Program-made: the position numbers and the translations under genes | The notes under the pieces: generated by a model | Database searches by the model: none | What the model was told of the DNA's origin: nothing | Seen by the model: only the letters and a program-made list of their open reading frames with translations | Assembly: GCA_964469935.1 (NCBI GenBank) | Contig: CAYXZQ010000005.1 | Coordinates: 1 to 57,670 of the forward strand | Direction: 5' to 3' | Source of the DNA: CAYXZQ01 sp964469935 | Lineage (GTDB): Archaea > Nanobdellota > Nanobdellia > Woesearchaeales > DSVV01 | Length of the DNA: 57,670 bases | Shown here: in pieces, positions 30,946 through 38,676 of the stretch | How positions within the stretch are numbered: the first letter of the stretch is position 1 | How the letters are laid out: the number at the start of each line of letters is the position of its first letter

Positions 30946-31110
30946 ATGACTAAAGGGACACCATCCATGGGCAAGAAGTCCGGAAAGAAGCTGCACATGC
31001 AATGCAGGAGGTGCGGCAAGAAGACGTACCATATGAAGAAGAAGGTATGCAGCTCATGCGGATATGGCAAGTCCTCGAAGTTAAGGTCCTACAAGTGGAA
31101 CAGTGAATGA
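30946..31110 (+). CDS. rpl37e: Ribosomal protein eL37
   Basis: The 54-residue protein begins MTKGTPSMGKKSGKKLHMQC. Two Cys pairs (C19xxC22 in CRRCGKKTYH, C34xxC37 in CSSCGYG) form the zinc ribbon, and the tail SSKLRSYKWNSE is typical. A GAGGTAGG site precedes the ATG, 11 bases after the LSm stop. It is a zinc-binding large-subunit protein, short but complete for the family. Confidence 0.95.
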   Translation: MTKGTPSMGKKSGKKLHMQCRRCGKKTYHMKKKVCSSCGYGKSSKLRSYKWNSE

Positions 31111-31166
31111 TTCTTCGGGTGCATCGCCCATGAAAAATTTACTGGACTGTGCATAGCATTCTATTT

Positions 31167-31281
31167 GCGGGGGTGCCGGAGTGGCCAAACGGGACAGGCT
31201 TAGGCGGGGCGTATCGTCCGGTGCGTTCCAAGGAAACCTGTTGGCTTAGTGCCTACGCGGGTTCGAATCCCTCCCCCCGCA
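31167..31281 (+). tRNA. tRNA-Leu (anticodon TAG) with 31-nt intron
   Basis: The acceptor GCGGGGG (31167-31173) pairs with CCCCCGC (31274-31280), discriminator A. The anticodon stem ACAGG (31194-31198) pairs with CCTGT (31237-31241). The loop reads C-T-TAG-G before the intron and A after it. A long variable arm (GGC/GCC) confirms a class II tRNA. The T arm GCGGG-TTCGAAT-CCCTC has one C-T mismatch. CCA is not encoded. It follows the LSm-eL37 operon by ~55 bases and may be read from its promoter. Confidence 0.9.
31205..31235 (+). other. tRNA-Leu intron, position 37/38
   Basis: The fold is bulge-helix-bulge. Exon C-T-T-A (31199-31202) faces A-A-G-G (31230-31233) with one A-A mismatch. Three-base bulges GG^C and AA^A hold the cuts. 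The intron helix is GGGGCG (31206-31211) with CGTTCC (31224-31229). Confidence 0.8.
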
Positions 31282-31587
31282 GCCTTTTTATTCGTGCTTT
31301 GCTGGAAAAAAAGCCTGTGCAAATCCTGTGCTGGTGCTTTTTTTAATAGAAAAACAGCACGATATTTCTGATAATTCGTACTACTCGACCCACAGGTTGA
31401 TGTTGCACTTGATTTGGGTTGATAAGGGCGAAGCCCTTACGTGGGAATCCCTCCCCACGGTAAATCAATCCAGGCGGGAATTCAACTGGGTTTATTAAGT
31501 CGTCGCTTTGGCTGCTTTTCAAAAAGCAGTATGGGAACATTTAACTCGGCAGATGTCACTTTTCAATGATACTATCCGGATGATATT
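31282..31587. other. Intergenic region with tRNA-Leu 3' remnant and hairpins
   Basis: No convincing gene is seen here. A T-run directly after the tRNA may terminate it. Contents include a perfect hairpin TAAGGGC-GAA-GCCCTTA (~31424-31439), a degraded copy of the tRNA-Leu 3' part (31436-31456) and a hairpin CTGCTTTT/AAAAGCAG (~31512-31530). Confidence 0.5.
31436..31456 (+). repeat. Degraded copy of tRNA-Leu T-arm/acceptor end
   Basis: Twelve bases GAATCCCTCCCC match the tRNA 3' end at 31265-31276 exactly. The bases before them (TACGTGGG) match TACGCGGG of the tRNA with the loop bases TTCG missing. It looks like a decayed attachment-site copy 180 bp downstream. Confidence 0.5.
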
Positions 31588-33072
31588 CTAGAAACCGTAA
31601 ATATCTGAATACTTGGCATTGAGATAATCGATGAGCACCTTAGGTCTCAGCCCGCTTCCTGTCGTGTTCTTGACTATCTGCTCTGCGGTCCTTGTCTTGC
31701 CCTTGCTGTAGACATGCCTTCTCAGCCAGTCGATGAAGGGCAGGAAATCGAGCCCTTTGACCTTCTCCATCGCTCCGGGCAGTTCCCTGAACATCTGCCT
31801 GTGGAGCTGGGCTGCATATATCATGCCAAGCGCGTAGGTAGGGAAATATCCGAAATCACCTGCGGCCCAGTGGATGTCCTGGAGCAGCCCCTCGTTGTCG
31901 TTTTTCGGCACGATTCCAAGGAGATCCTGCATCTTTTTGTTCCATTCATTCCGTATCTGGCTGACCCTTAGCCTGCCGTTTATCAGGTCCCTCTCTATCT
32001 CGAACCTTAGGATGATATGAAGTATGTAAGTCACCTCGTCAGCATTGACCCTGACGAGCGAGGGCCTCACGGTGTTGACATGCTCGTAGAAGTCGCTCCA
32101 GGATGGCTTGCTGTCAAGATGCCTGCAATATCTTTGGCAATATCTCTGCCAGAACTCCCTGCTCTTGCCGATATTGTTCTCCCAGAGTATGGCCTGGGCC
32201 TCGTCAAGACCGTATGACGCCTGGTTGTATATCACTGTGTGATAATATCTCTTCGGAAGGTTCATCTCATACAGGGCATGGCCTGTCTCGTGGAGAGCGG
32301 CGAAGAAGGATTCGAGGGGTTCCTGGAATCTCGTGGTTATCCTTATGTCGTTCCTTGAGATCCTGGTGGTGAACGGATGTGGGGATGTGCTCACGATGAC
32401 CTTCTCGTCCGAGATTCCCATGGTCTTCAGAAACTCGGTTATGATTTCCTTCTGCTCCCTTTTCCTAATCCTTAACTGCAGGGGCTTCTGCTCCCCGTAC
32501 TTCCTGGTGGCTCTTATCTTCTGCAGGATGCCTGCGAGCCCGGGCCCGAGGTACCTGAATATGTCTTCGTACCTCTGTGCGCTCATCCCCGGCTCGTATT
32601 CCCTTATGAGAACATCATAGGGCTGGGCAGAGGGATCTAGCATAATAGCCTGCTGCCTCTTGAGCTCGACCATCTTCTTGAGGTATGGCGAGAACAGGGA
32701 GAGATCATTGACCTTCCTTGCCTGCTTCCATCTCTCCTGGCTGATGACAGAATGCTTGACAAGAAGCTTCCTGAATCCAGGGGTGATCAGCCTTGCCTTG
32801 TCGATCTGGCTCTCAAGCTCGCTGATTATTATCTGTTCAGTCTTTGAGATATTGCCTGACTTGAGCCTCGAAATTGCCTGGGAAAGCCCCTCGGAAGTCA
32901 TCCTTTCCTGAATCAGGTTCTCTATGAACTTCACCTGCTCGGACCTGCCGTAGAGTGCGGCCCCGGGCATGTTGGTGTTCTCGTCCCAGTCAAGAAGCGC
33001 GGATATGCCCCTGAGTATTGATATCTCTTTTTGGGCATTGTAAATGTATTCGATGTCAGGTTCCCTGGGCAT
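31588..33072 (-). CDS. M32 family carboxypeptidase (Taq type)
   Basis: The 494-residue metallopeptidase removes C-terminal residues from peptides. The zinc motif HETGH (His261, Glu262, His265, in FFAALHETGHALYEMN) and the downstream zinc-ligand region (SYGLDEAQAILWENNIGKS) are present. Other M32 marks are TSPHPFTTRISRNDIRITTR and GYFPTYALGMIYAAQL. The N-terminus (ISALLDWDENTNMPGAA) is standard and length is normal. It is the third gene, 23 bases after the PLP enzyme, in an operon with an ATP-grasp ligase, which hints at peptide-product turnover. Confidence 0.92.
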   Translation of the reverse strand: MPREPDIEYIYNAQKEISILRGISALLDWDENTNMPGAALYGRSEQVKFIENLIQERMTSEGLSQAISRLKSGNISKTEQIIISELESQIDKARLITPGFRKLLVKHSVISQERWKQARKVNDLSLFSPYLKKMVELKRQQAIMLDPSAQPYDVLIREYEPGMSAQRYEDIFRYLGPGLAGILQKIRATRKYGEQKPLQLRIRKREQKEIITEFLKTMGISDEKVIVSTSPHPFTTRISRNDIRITTRFQEPLESFFAALHETGHALYEMNLPKRYYHTVIYNQASYGLDEAQAILWENNIGKSREFWQRYCQRYCRHLDSKPSWSDFYEHVNTVRPSLVRVNADEVTYILHIILRFEIERDLINGRLRVSQIRNEWNKKMQDLLGIVPKNDNEGLLQDIHWAAGDFGYFPTYALGMIYAAQLHRQMFRELPGAMEKVKGLDFLPFIDWLRRHVYSKGKTRTAEQIVKNTTGSGLRPKVLIDYLNAKYSDIYGF

Positions 33073-33095
33073 CCAGGCATTGATTCCATCATAGT

Positions 33096-34505
33096 TTATA
33101 AATATGGTGTTTTGGTGCCCCTGTACCTGTCTGAGAAAGTTTCCCTGGCTTTAACAAGCCGGATGCTATTGCCTGAGAATGCCGCATAGGCAGCTGTCGG
33201 CTGCTGCCATCTCCATGCTGTCGAGAAAGTGTATGCGCCCTGGTGCATCACTGCGAGGAAGTCGCCTTTCCTGCATCTTTCTCCGAAATACGCGCTTCCG
33301 AAATGATCGTCAGGGTCGCAGAGAGGGCCGAAGATACGTGCCCTCTGTATGCTTCCAGAAGGTCTTGTGATGTTCACGACAGGGAAGTATTCGAGGTCGA
33401 AGGCAGAGCTTCCTATAAGGTTGATTCCCCCGTCGACAAATATGCCCTGCTTTCTTACTGAGACGACGCGGAGCAGGATATAGGTCGCCAGGGATGAGAT
33501 GTATCTTCCTGGCTCGGCCCATATCTCTATATCTTTGAGCGGGCCTGTGCAGTGTCTTTTTACAGCTGCGCCTATCTTTTGGGCAAAAGCCTCTATCTCC
33601 TCTATCTTTTCAGGCTTTATCATGCCCAGGCGGCTGTCTCTCTTGTCCGCAATCTCTAAGAGCCCCCCTTTCTTCGTCGCGGAAAAGAGCGTTCCGCTCC
33701 CCTCTGCAAGGAACCCTCCGCCGATGTCCAGAAACCTCAGTCCAGCAAGCTCCTCTTTTGAGAAATTCCTCTTTAAAAAACCGGCAATCTTTTTAATGTC
33801 GTCGACATAAGCTTTCGGGCCTTTGTTCCAGCTCGCATGGAAATGCACCCCTGCCCATGCAAGCCCTTTCTCTTTCGCCATCCCTGCCGCTTCAGCTAGC
33901 TCATCCAGCTCAAGCCCGAATTTCTTCCACTCATGCCTTATCCTGAAGCTAATCCTTGTCTTCTGGGTTCTTTTGCCGCTGCCAACCGCCTGCAGCTCAT
34001 TGAGCCTCGCGACATCCAGGAGCTCGTCGAGATTGTCGATATTGATGACGACCCTGTCCCGGTGCTTCAATGCAAGCCCAAGTTCTGCCTCTGATTTCAC
34101 AGGCGCAGTATATATTATGTTCCTGAACCCGAGATTCAGCGCAAGCTCAAGCTCCAGCCCGCTCGCCACATCGGCTTCAAAGCCTTCGCTTTTGAGGATG
34201 CTTATCAGATGGGGGAGGTCGTTGCTCTTGAATGCATAGAAGAATCTCATCTTCGGGATGTGTCCTTTGAATGCCGATATGAACCTGAGCGCTCTTTTCT
34301 TCAGCATGTCCTCGTCAAGGACATACAGCGGGGTGCCGAACTTTTCAGCGCACGTGAAAAGCGCTACCCTGGAATCTATCGCTGCATCTGCATATCTCCT
34401 GAAGACAGACTCATCGCTGAGCTTGACTTCCTCTTCTAGGATTTCCCTTAACCTGTCCCTGAACTCTTTCCATTCCAGGGGCCTGTCCTTTTCTTTGGGC
34501 ATCAT
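33096..34505 (-). CDS. Fold-type III PLP enzyme, diaminopimelate/ornithine decarboxylase-like
   Basis: The 469-residue protein has an alanine-racemase-like barrel. Lys93 in FYAFKSNDLPHL is the PLP Schiff-base Lys. The barrel motifs ADVASGLELELAL, GVHFHASWNKGP and LDIGGGFLAEG bind the cofactor phosphate, and AEPGRY precedes the C-terminal beta domain. The active-site CD..C motif of decarboxylases is represented by GPLCDPDDHFG. The first ~60 residues are a helical extension not found in LysA. ATGATG overlaps the stop of the ATP-grasp gene. Substrate is unknown; a carboxylated amino acid or conjugate made by its neighbour is inferred. Confidence 0.85.
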   Translation of the reverse strand: MMPKEKDRPLEWKEFRDRLREILEEEVKLSDESVFRRYADAAIDSRVALFTCAEKFGTPLYVLDEDMLKKRALRFISAFKGHIPKMRFFYAFKSNDLPHLISILKSEGFEADVASGLELELALNLGFRNIIYTAPVKSEAELGLALKHRDRVVINIDNLDELLDVARLNELQAVGSGKRTQKTRISFRIRHEWKKFGLELDELAEAAGMAKEKGLAWAGVHFHASWNKGPKAYVDDIKKIAGFLKRNFSKEELAGLRFLDIGGGFLAEGSGTLFSATKKGGLLEIADKRDSRLGMIKPEKIEEIEAFAQKIGAAVKRHCTGPLKDIEIWAEPGRYISSLATYILLRVVSVRKQGIFVDGGINLIGSSAFDLEYFPVVNITRPSGSIQRARIFGPLCDPDDHFGSAYFGERCRKGDFLAVMHQGAYTFSTAWRWQQPTAAYAAFSGNSIRLVKARETFSDRYRGTKTPYL

Positions 34506-35800
34506 TCTTTCTCCTTCTCGATCTCGATGACTGTCTTTTCCCTCACCAGCCTTATGAGCTCTGGTATCTTTTTCTGCTCCACGCCCCTGAGCATGACGTA
34601 TCCAAGCTGAAGCTTCTGGCGGGACGACCTTATCGATTTTCCTGCATTGAGGTATTTGCATATCTCAAGCATCCCCAGGCTGTGCCAGTTCTCTTCGAAG
34701 TACTTTGTGTCGAAGACGTTTATCCTTCCAAGGGAAGGGGCGCTGATATAGATCACGAGACCGTTGTTTTCGGGGTCATCAGGGATCCTGTACCTGTTGC
34801 CGTTGCCGAGCATCTCCTTCATGTAGATGTCTATGCTGGTGGTCCTGTACAGATTAGACATAAGGTTGACGAAGGTGCTTATCCCCGGCCGGATCGTGGT
34901 CTCTATCACGTATATGCTGCGGTCCCGGACTATGAAGTCCATCATGCACACGCCCTTCCTTATTCCCAGGGCAGTTGCTGCTCTGCTGCAGACATCCTCT
35001 AGCTCCTTCACTTCGAATTCCCTGTCTGCCGGCCCCTGTGAGTCAGGATTGAAAAGGTATAGGGCATCGAAAAACCCGAACATAGAGCTGTATTTCCTCA
35101 CGACACGGAGGACCTGCGCCCTGTCTCCCCTTACTATATAATCGCATGAGTATTCATTGCCCCCTATGTATTCCTCGACCACGAACTCATGCCTCGGGTC
35201 GAATGTCCTGCCTGACGTCGCGTGCCTTGCGAGCATCGGGTCCTTCTCTGCCCTCTTCGCCATCCTGCCGAGCTCTGCCCAGTTCTTCCTGAACTCCCCC
35301 TGGCTCTTGTTGAGGTAGACATAGCAGCTTGCATATCCTGTGAGCAGCTTGAGGACATTTGGGAATCCTATCTCGTTTTTCGGCCCTGATATGAGCTGGA
35401 ACATAGGGACTTGCACACCATGCTCCCTGAGCCTCTCTCTCTGCAGATACTTGTTCGAGCAGAGATCGATGGTCTTCTTGTCATAGTACTCGAGCCCGAA
35501 CTCTGATGCGATCGCTCCTGAGAACCTGTAATGATGCTCCTCGTCGAGCCCGATGATCCCTGAAAGCTTCAACCTGTTCTTCTTCTGCCATTTTCTTATC
35601 CTGTCTATGAGTGCCTGCGGGCTCCTGAAGCTGTCGACAAGATAGGAGAAATCCCTCTTCTTGTAGGCCCTTATAGACGACCTGTCGCTGACCAGGAGCA
35701 GCCTCTCCTTCATCTCAAGGCTGTCAGCCACTGCCTTGAAATCATCCTCGTCAAGGTTCGTGACAAGGAGTATTATCACCCTCTCATCTGTGCCGGCCAT
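34502..35800 (-). CDS. ATP-grasp ligase, unknown substrate
   Basis: The 432-residue protein has the carbamoyl-phosphate-synthase-like ATP-grasp layout. A pre-ATP-grasp Rossmann part (VIILLVTNLDEDDFKAVADS; GIIGLDEEHHYRFSGAIA) is followed by CSNKYLQRERLREHGVQVPM, the VVEEYIGGNEYSCDYIV strand and the metal-site segment YVIETTIRPGISTF. The usual ExNxR of the metal site is ETTIR, with Thr in place of Asn. About 100 C-terminal residues form an added domain. It probably joins a carboxylate to an amine. It heads the ATP-grasp, PLP enzyme, M32 operon. Confidence 0.8.
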   Translation of the reverse strand: MAGTDERVIILLVTNLDEDDFKAVADSLEMKERLLLVSDRSSIRAYKKRDFSYLVDSFRSPQALIDRIRKWQKKNRLKLSGIIGLDEEHHYRFSGAIASEFGLEYYDKKTIDLCSNKYLQRERLREHGVQVPMFQLISGPKNEIGFPNVLKLLTGYASCYVYLNKSQGEFRKNWAELGRMAKRAEKDPMLARHATSGRTFDPRHEFVVEEYIGGNEYSCDYIVRGDRAQVLRVVRKYSSMFGFFDALYLFNPDSQGPADREFEVKELEDVCSRAATALGIRKGVCMMDFIVRDRSIYVIETTIRPGISTFVNLMSNLYRTTSIDIYMKEMLGNGNRYRIPDDPENNGLVIYISAPSLGRINVFDTKYFEENWHSLGMLEICKYLNAGKSIRSSRQKLQLGYVMLRGVEQKKIPELIRLVREKTVIEIEKEKE

Positions 35801-35837
35801 GCTCCGAGTCCCCCATCCGGGCGGAGATGACAGCAGG

Positions 35838-35849
35838 ATTTATAAATTT
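35838..35849. promoter_or_regulatory. Shared palindromic TATA between ATP-grasp and M14 genes
   Basis: ATTTATAAATTT reads as a TATA box on both strands. It lies ~27 nt from the M14 start (35870, leaderless) and ~43 nt from the ATP-grasp start (35800, short leader). One box serving both directions would tie their expression. Confidence 0.5.
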
Positions 35850-35869
35850 AATCAACTATCTCCTCTTTC

Positions 35870-36712
35870 ATGGCGCAAAAAAGGGCTGCGGGCGGCGATG
35901 GACCGGACAGGGACTATGGAAAGCTGGAACAGTTTCTTGGAATCTTTGCACAAGACAGGCTGTCTGTCCTGAAGTCCATCGGGACCCAGCCGAAATCCAA
36001 TAAGAAGATGTACTTGCTCAGTGCGACCGCCAATCCGGCCAACCCGAGGGTGCTGATCTCGGCAGGGACCCATGGTTCAGAGCCTGCGGGCGTGTTCGCG
36101 CTGCGCGATTTCCTGGAAAACGGGGCGAGGGACATGTTCGCGCATCTCAATCTTGACATCCTTCCGTGCAACAATCCCCATGGCTTCGAGACAGGGCAGA
36201 GGAGGAACCCTGACGGCATCGACATAAACCACAGCTTCTTTGGGGGAGGGCAGAGCCCGGAGGCGGCTCACCTGATGTCGTGGTTCAACAGGAACATGCG
36301 GTCATATTCCCTCTTTCTTGACCTGCACGAGGACTCGATAGGCGACCTCGGCAGGGAGTTCTCAAGGGCGGATTATCCCGGGAAGTTCTACATGTACGAG
36401 ACCTGCGAGGACAGGAGCAGGCGGATTGGCAGGGAAATAATAAAAGCTGTGAAGGGTCTTGGCCTTCCTGTGTCCATGAGGCGCTCGATCTACGGCGACA
36501 TGAGCCGGGGCGGAGTCATATGGTATCCAGAAGGAAGGACAGGCAGGGTCTACCGGGACAGGATAACATTCGATGATTTTCTGGAGGGTAGATTCACGGA
36601 CCACGTAATTGTCGTCGAGACACCGACATTGTGGGAGCTGAAGACAAGGATAAGGGTTCAGAGGAAGATAATCGATATCGTGCTGGATTCGCTGCTGAAG
36701 CAGAAGGGCTAA
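35870..36712 (+). CDS. M14-type zinc deacylase (AstE/aspartoacylase-like)
   Basis: The 280-residue protein has the zinc site of the succinylglutamate desuccinylase/aspartoacylase group: His68 and Glu71 (SAGTHGSEPAGVFAL), His153 (FLDLHEDSIGD) and the candidate catalytic Glu250 (VVETPTLWEL). Other family parts are ILPCNNPHGFETGQRRNPDG and DINHSFFGGGQSPEA. It should hydrolyse an N-acyl amino acid or a small amide. It is divergent from the ATP-grasp gene, shares its TATA box, and overlaps the PurD-like gene by 4 bases at the stop codons. Confidence 0.85.
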   Translation: MAQKRAAGGDGPDRDYGKLEQFLGIFAQDRLSVLKSIGTQPKSNKKMYLLSATANPANPRVLISAGTHGSEPAGVFALRDFLENGARDMFAHLNLDILPCNNPHGFETGQRRNPDGIDINHSFFGGGQSPEAAHLMSWFNRNMRSYSLFLDLHEDSIGDLGREFSRADYPGKFYMYETCEDRSRRIGREIIKAVKGLGLPVSMRRSIYGDMSRGGVIWYPEGRTGRVYRDRITFDDFLEGRFTDHVIVVETPTLWELKTRIRVQRKIIDIVLDSLLKQKG

Positions 36713-38049
36713 AGCTCCCTGAGGTAGCCCCAGTTGTGCAGCTTGTCGCTGTCCTCGAACCAGCTGTCGCCTATGTCGGTCCTGTAGTACATGTGGGGTA
36801 TCTTGATGTTCCTGATTCTCGTGTAAGCCTGCTGCTGGGCCTGTTTCATTGTCTGGCCGCACCCGCATACGATGAGGACGACTCCCGACTCGCCTGTTAT
36901 GAGCCATTCCTTCTTGACCCTCTTTACGTCCTCTATGTGCACGCCCTCTGGCGGAGACTTCTTGAAGAATATGATGGAGTCCTTTGACTTTACGTCGAAC
37001 GTCTCCTTGTCGGTGTATGGGAAAGGCGGCACGACGATTCTCACGCCCACCTGGAATCCGCTCTTTGTCTTGAGCTTCGGGTTGCCCCCTCTTGCGAGCT
37101 CGTACATGAAATATCCAATCGGCGTGAGCATCCCCTCGTGCTGGATGCTGATTGTCGGATAGCCGAACCTGGCTGTCCATTCCAGCGGGTATATGCCGTG
37201 GTTGTTGACAATGCAGTTGAGGTCTACGTAACCTACGTACTTCTCCTCGGCAAGCTTTCCCTCGAACTTCCTGAGCGTGTGGTTGAATATCTTGTTCGGC
37301 CCGCTCCAGAACATGGACGTGCCCATCTCCCCTGTGCTCGGGCCGAGGTTGCCGGGAAAGAGCTTCTTGTGCTCGAAATTGACATTGATTGGATACAGGA
37401 ATTCCTTGCCGTTGAAGAAAGCGCCTACAGCGACCTCGACGCCAGAGACCCTCCTCTGGAGCTGGAACGAAGGTATCTTCTCTGCCCAGGCGTTCTTGTA
37501 GTCATTGAGCACCTGTATTACGTCCCTTCCGTCATCCTCCTCGCCAACGAAGAGCAGGCCTTTTAGGTTCTGCGCCTCTCCAGAGGGCTTTATGACATAC
37601 CTGTTCGGGTTGTGCTTGACGAACTTGATTGCCTCGCTAAAGCTCCTGAAGTTCCTGTACGGGATTATGGGAACCCCGTATTTCTTGAGCTGCTCCTGGC
37701 CGAATGACCTGTTGTCCTCTAGCCTGTCCGTATACGGCGTCCCGCCGATGACGTATTTTCCCCTTCTCCGGAGCTTTCTCGCGATTGTCCCCATGCCAAG
37801 GACATCGTCGAATATTATGACATCTGCCCAGGCGACCTCGCTCTCCCAGTCGTCGACCTTTGTGAAGAACCCGTTTCCCACTTCCTTGTCGGATTCGGCC
37901 TTTGTGTAGAACCTGACCTCGTGGCCCTCTTTTCTTATCTGCCAGGCGAGGTCTCCGCAAAGGGCGTCTATGGTTATGAATAGGAATCTTTTAGGGGAGA
38001 AATCCTTGATGCTGTTTTTCCCGTTGGACCGGTTGTTATTTCCTGCCAT
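36709..38049 (-). CDS. PurD-like ATP-grasp ligase
   Basis: The 446-residue protein follows the phosphoribosylamine-glycine ligase plan: Rossmann-like RFLFITIDALCGDLAWQIRK, then DRSFGQEQ-type helix (NRSFGQEQLKKYGVPIIPY), the ATP-grasp core (NRYVIKPSGEAQNLKGLLF; RRVSGVEVAVGAFFNG), NLGPSTGEMGTSMFW, and the active-site EWTARFGYPT. True PurD has E-x-N-A-R-F-G. Here Asn is Thr, and the GG of the PurD N-terminus is absent, so a different substrate is likely. The start at 38049 follows an ATTAAATA box by ~28-32 nt; the longer frame would run into the promoter region. Confidence 0.75.
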   Translation of the reverse strand: MAGNNNRSNGKNSIKDFSPKRFLFITIDALCGDLAWQIRKEGHEVRFYTKAESDKEVGNGFFTKVDDWESEVAWADVIIFDDVLGMGTIARKLRRRGKYVIGGTPYTDRLEDNRSFGQEQLKKYGVPIIPYRNFRSFSEAIKFVKHNPNRYVIKPSGEAQNLKGLLFVGEEDDGRDVIQVLNDYKNAWAEKIPSFQLQRRVSGVEVAVGAFFNGKEFLYPINVNFEHKKLFPGNLGPSTGEMGTSMFWSGPNKIFNHTLRKFEGKLAEEKYVGYVDLNCIVNNHGIYPLEWTARFGYPTISIQHEGMLTPIGYFMYELARGGNPKLKTKSGFQVGVRIVVPPFPYTDKETFDVKSKDSIIFFKKSPPEGVHIEDVKRVKKEWLITGESGVVLIVCGCGQTMKQAQQQAYTRIRNIKIPHMYYRTDIGDSWFEDSDKLHNWGYLREL

Positions 38050-38373
38050 AAGAATGAGAACCCGGGAAAAGGATTGAGTATTTAATTTTTTTGTTTTTAA
38101 AAGCAATAATGATACCGCCAATACCTTTATATATATCCTGCAATCATTTCCGGTCATGCAGAAATCAGCCGGGTTCGGTTTTGGGTTCTTCTTTTGGTTC
38201 AGATAGTTCATCATCCCGGCACAAGCTCCATTCTCGCGCGGCCTGAAAAGCCCGATGCGCACGGAGCGAAAACCGGGCTACTCAGTGTTTATATATAATC
38301 ACAGGAAATCTTTGCTTTTTCGATCCTTGTTCAGGATAAGATTATGAAATGAGATATGAAGGAGGATGATGAA
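38050..38373. other. Intergenic region with two TATA boxes, a mini-ORF and a GC hairpin
   Basis: It holds the PurD-like promoter (minus), a plus-strand TTTATATATAT (38126-38136) driving the mini-ORF at 38156, a 6-bp stem AGCCCG/CGGGCT (38249-38254, 38274-38279) and a second plus-strand box TTTATATATAA (38288-38298) for the gene at 38374. Confidence 0.5.
38156..38206 (+). CDS. Putative leaderless 16-aa aromatic-rich peptide
   Basis: MQKSAGFGFGFFFWFR is encoded from an ATG centred 25 nt after a strong TATA box, where transcription should begin. Six of its 16 residues are Phe and one is Trp, resembling bacterial Phe leader peptides in composition only. A GC-rich hairpin follows ~45 nt after its stop. 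Translation is not proven; it could instead be an sRNA 5' end. Confidence 0.3.
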   Translation: MQKSAGFGFGFFFWFR

Positions 38374-38676
38374 ATGTACAATACTGATGATTTCACCAAC
38401 GGCGGTTATGCCAATTCTGCCACGCAGATTGACGATCTGGTGGAGGCAGGGAACTACAGGGAGGCCATAAAGGTGGCGAGCAACCCGCCTGTCATGTATT
38501 CAAGGCTGAACGGATATACAAAAGGGCTTATGGGTTATGCCATTGACAGGGTTCTCAAGAAGATAGCTAACGACCTTGAAAAGATGAATGCCGGCATGGG
38601 TATTTTGGAGATGAAAGGCCAGCTGGAGGAGATGATTGCATCTGTCAGCCCCAATGGCAATGGAAAAAAAGGCTGA
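38374..38676 (+). CDS. Hypothetical protein, 100 aa
   Basis: The product begins MYNTDDFTNGGYANSATQID and is mainly helical (IDDLVEAGNYREAIKVASNP; KGLMGYAIDRVLKKIANDLE; EMKGQLEEMIASVS). It has no signal or membrane segment. The DLVEAGNYREAIKVA part resembles a single TPR-like helix pair. GGAGG at 38361-38365 is spaced 8 bases from ATG 38374, which decides this start over ATG 38356. An 8-bp inverted repeat (GGATGATG/CATCATCC, 38692-38715) follows the stop as a possible terminator. No family is recognised. Confidence 0.65.
   Translation: MYNTDDFTNGGYANSATQIDDLVEAGNYREAIKVASNPPVMYSRLNGYTKGLMGYAIDRVLKKIANDLEKMNAGMGILEMKGQLEEMIASVSPNGNGKKG

Noticed and set aside
31343..31540. 65-codon minus-strand frame
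   Set aside because: No ribosome site or TATA box, Pro/Phe-rich composition unlike its neighbours, and it spans the tRNA-Leu remnant and hairpins.
36362..37180. 272-codon minus-strand frame overlapping the M14 and PurD-like genes
   Set aside because: It is out of frame across two well-supported genes and has His/Arg/Pro/Gln-rich shadow composition.
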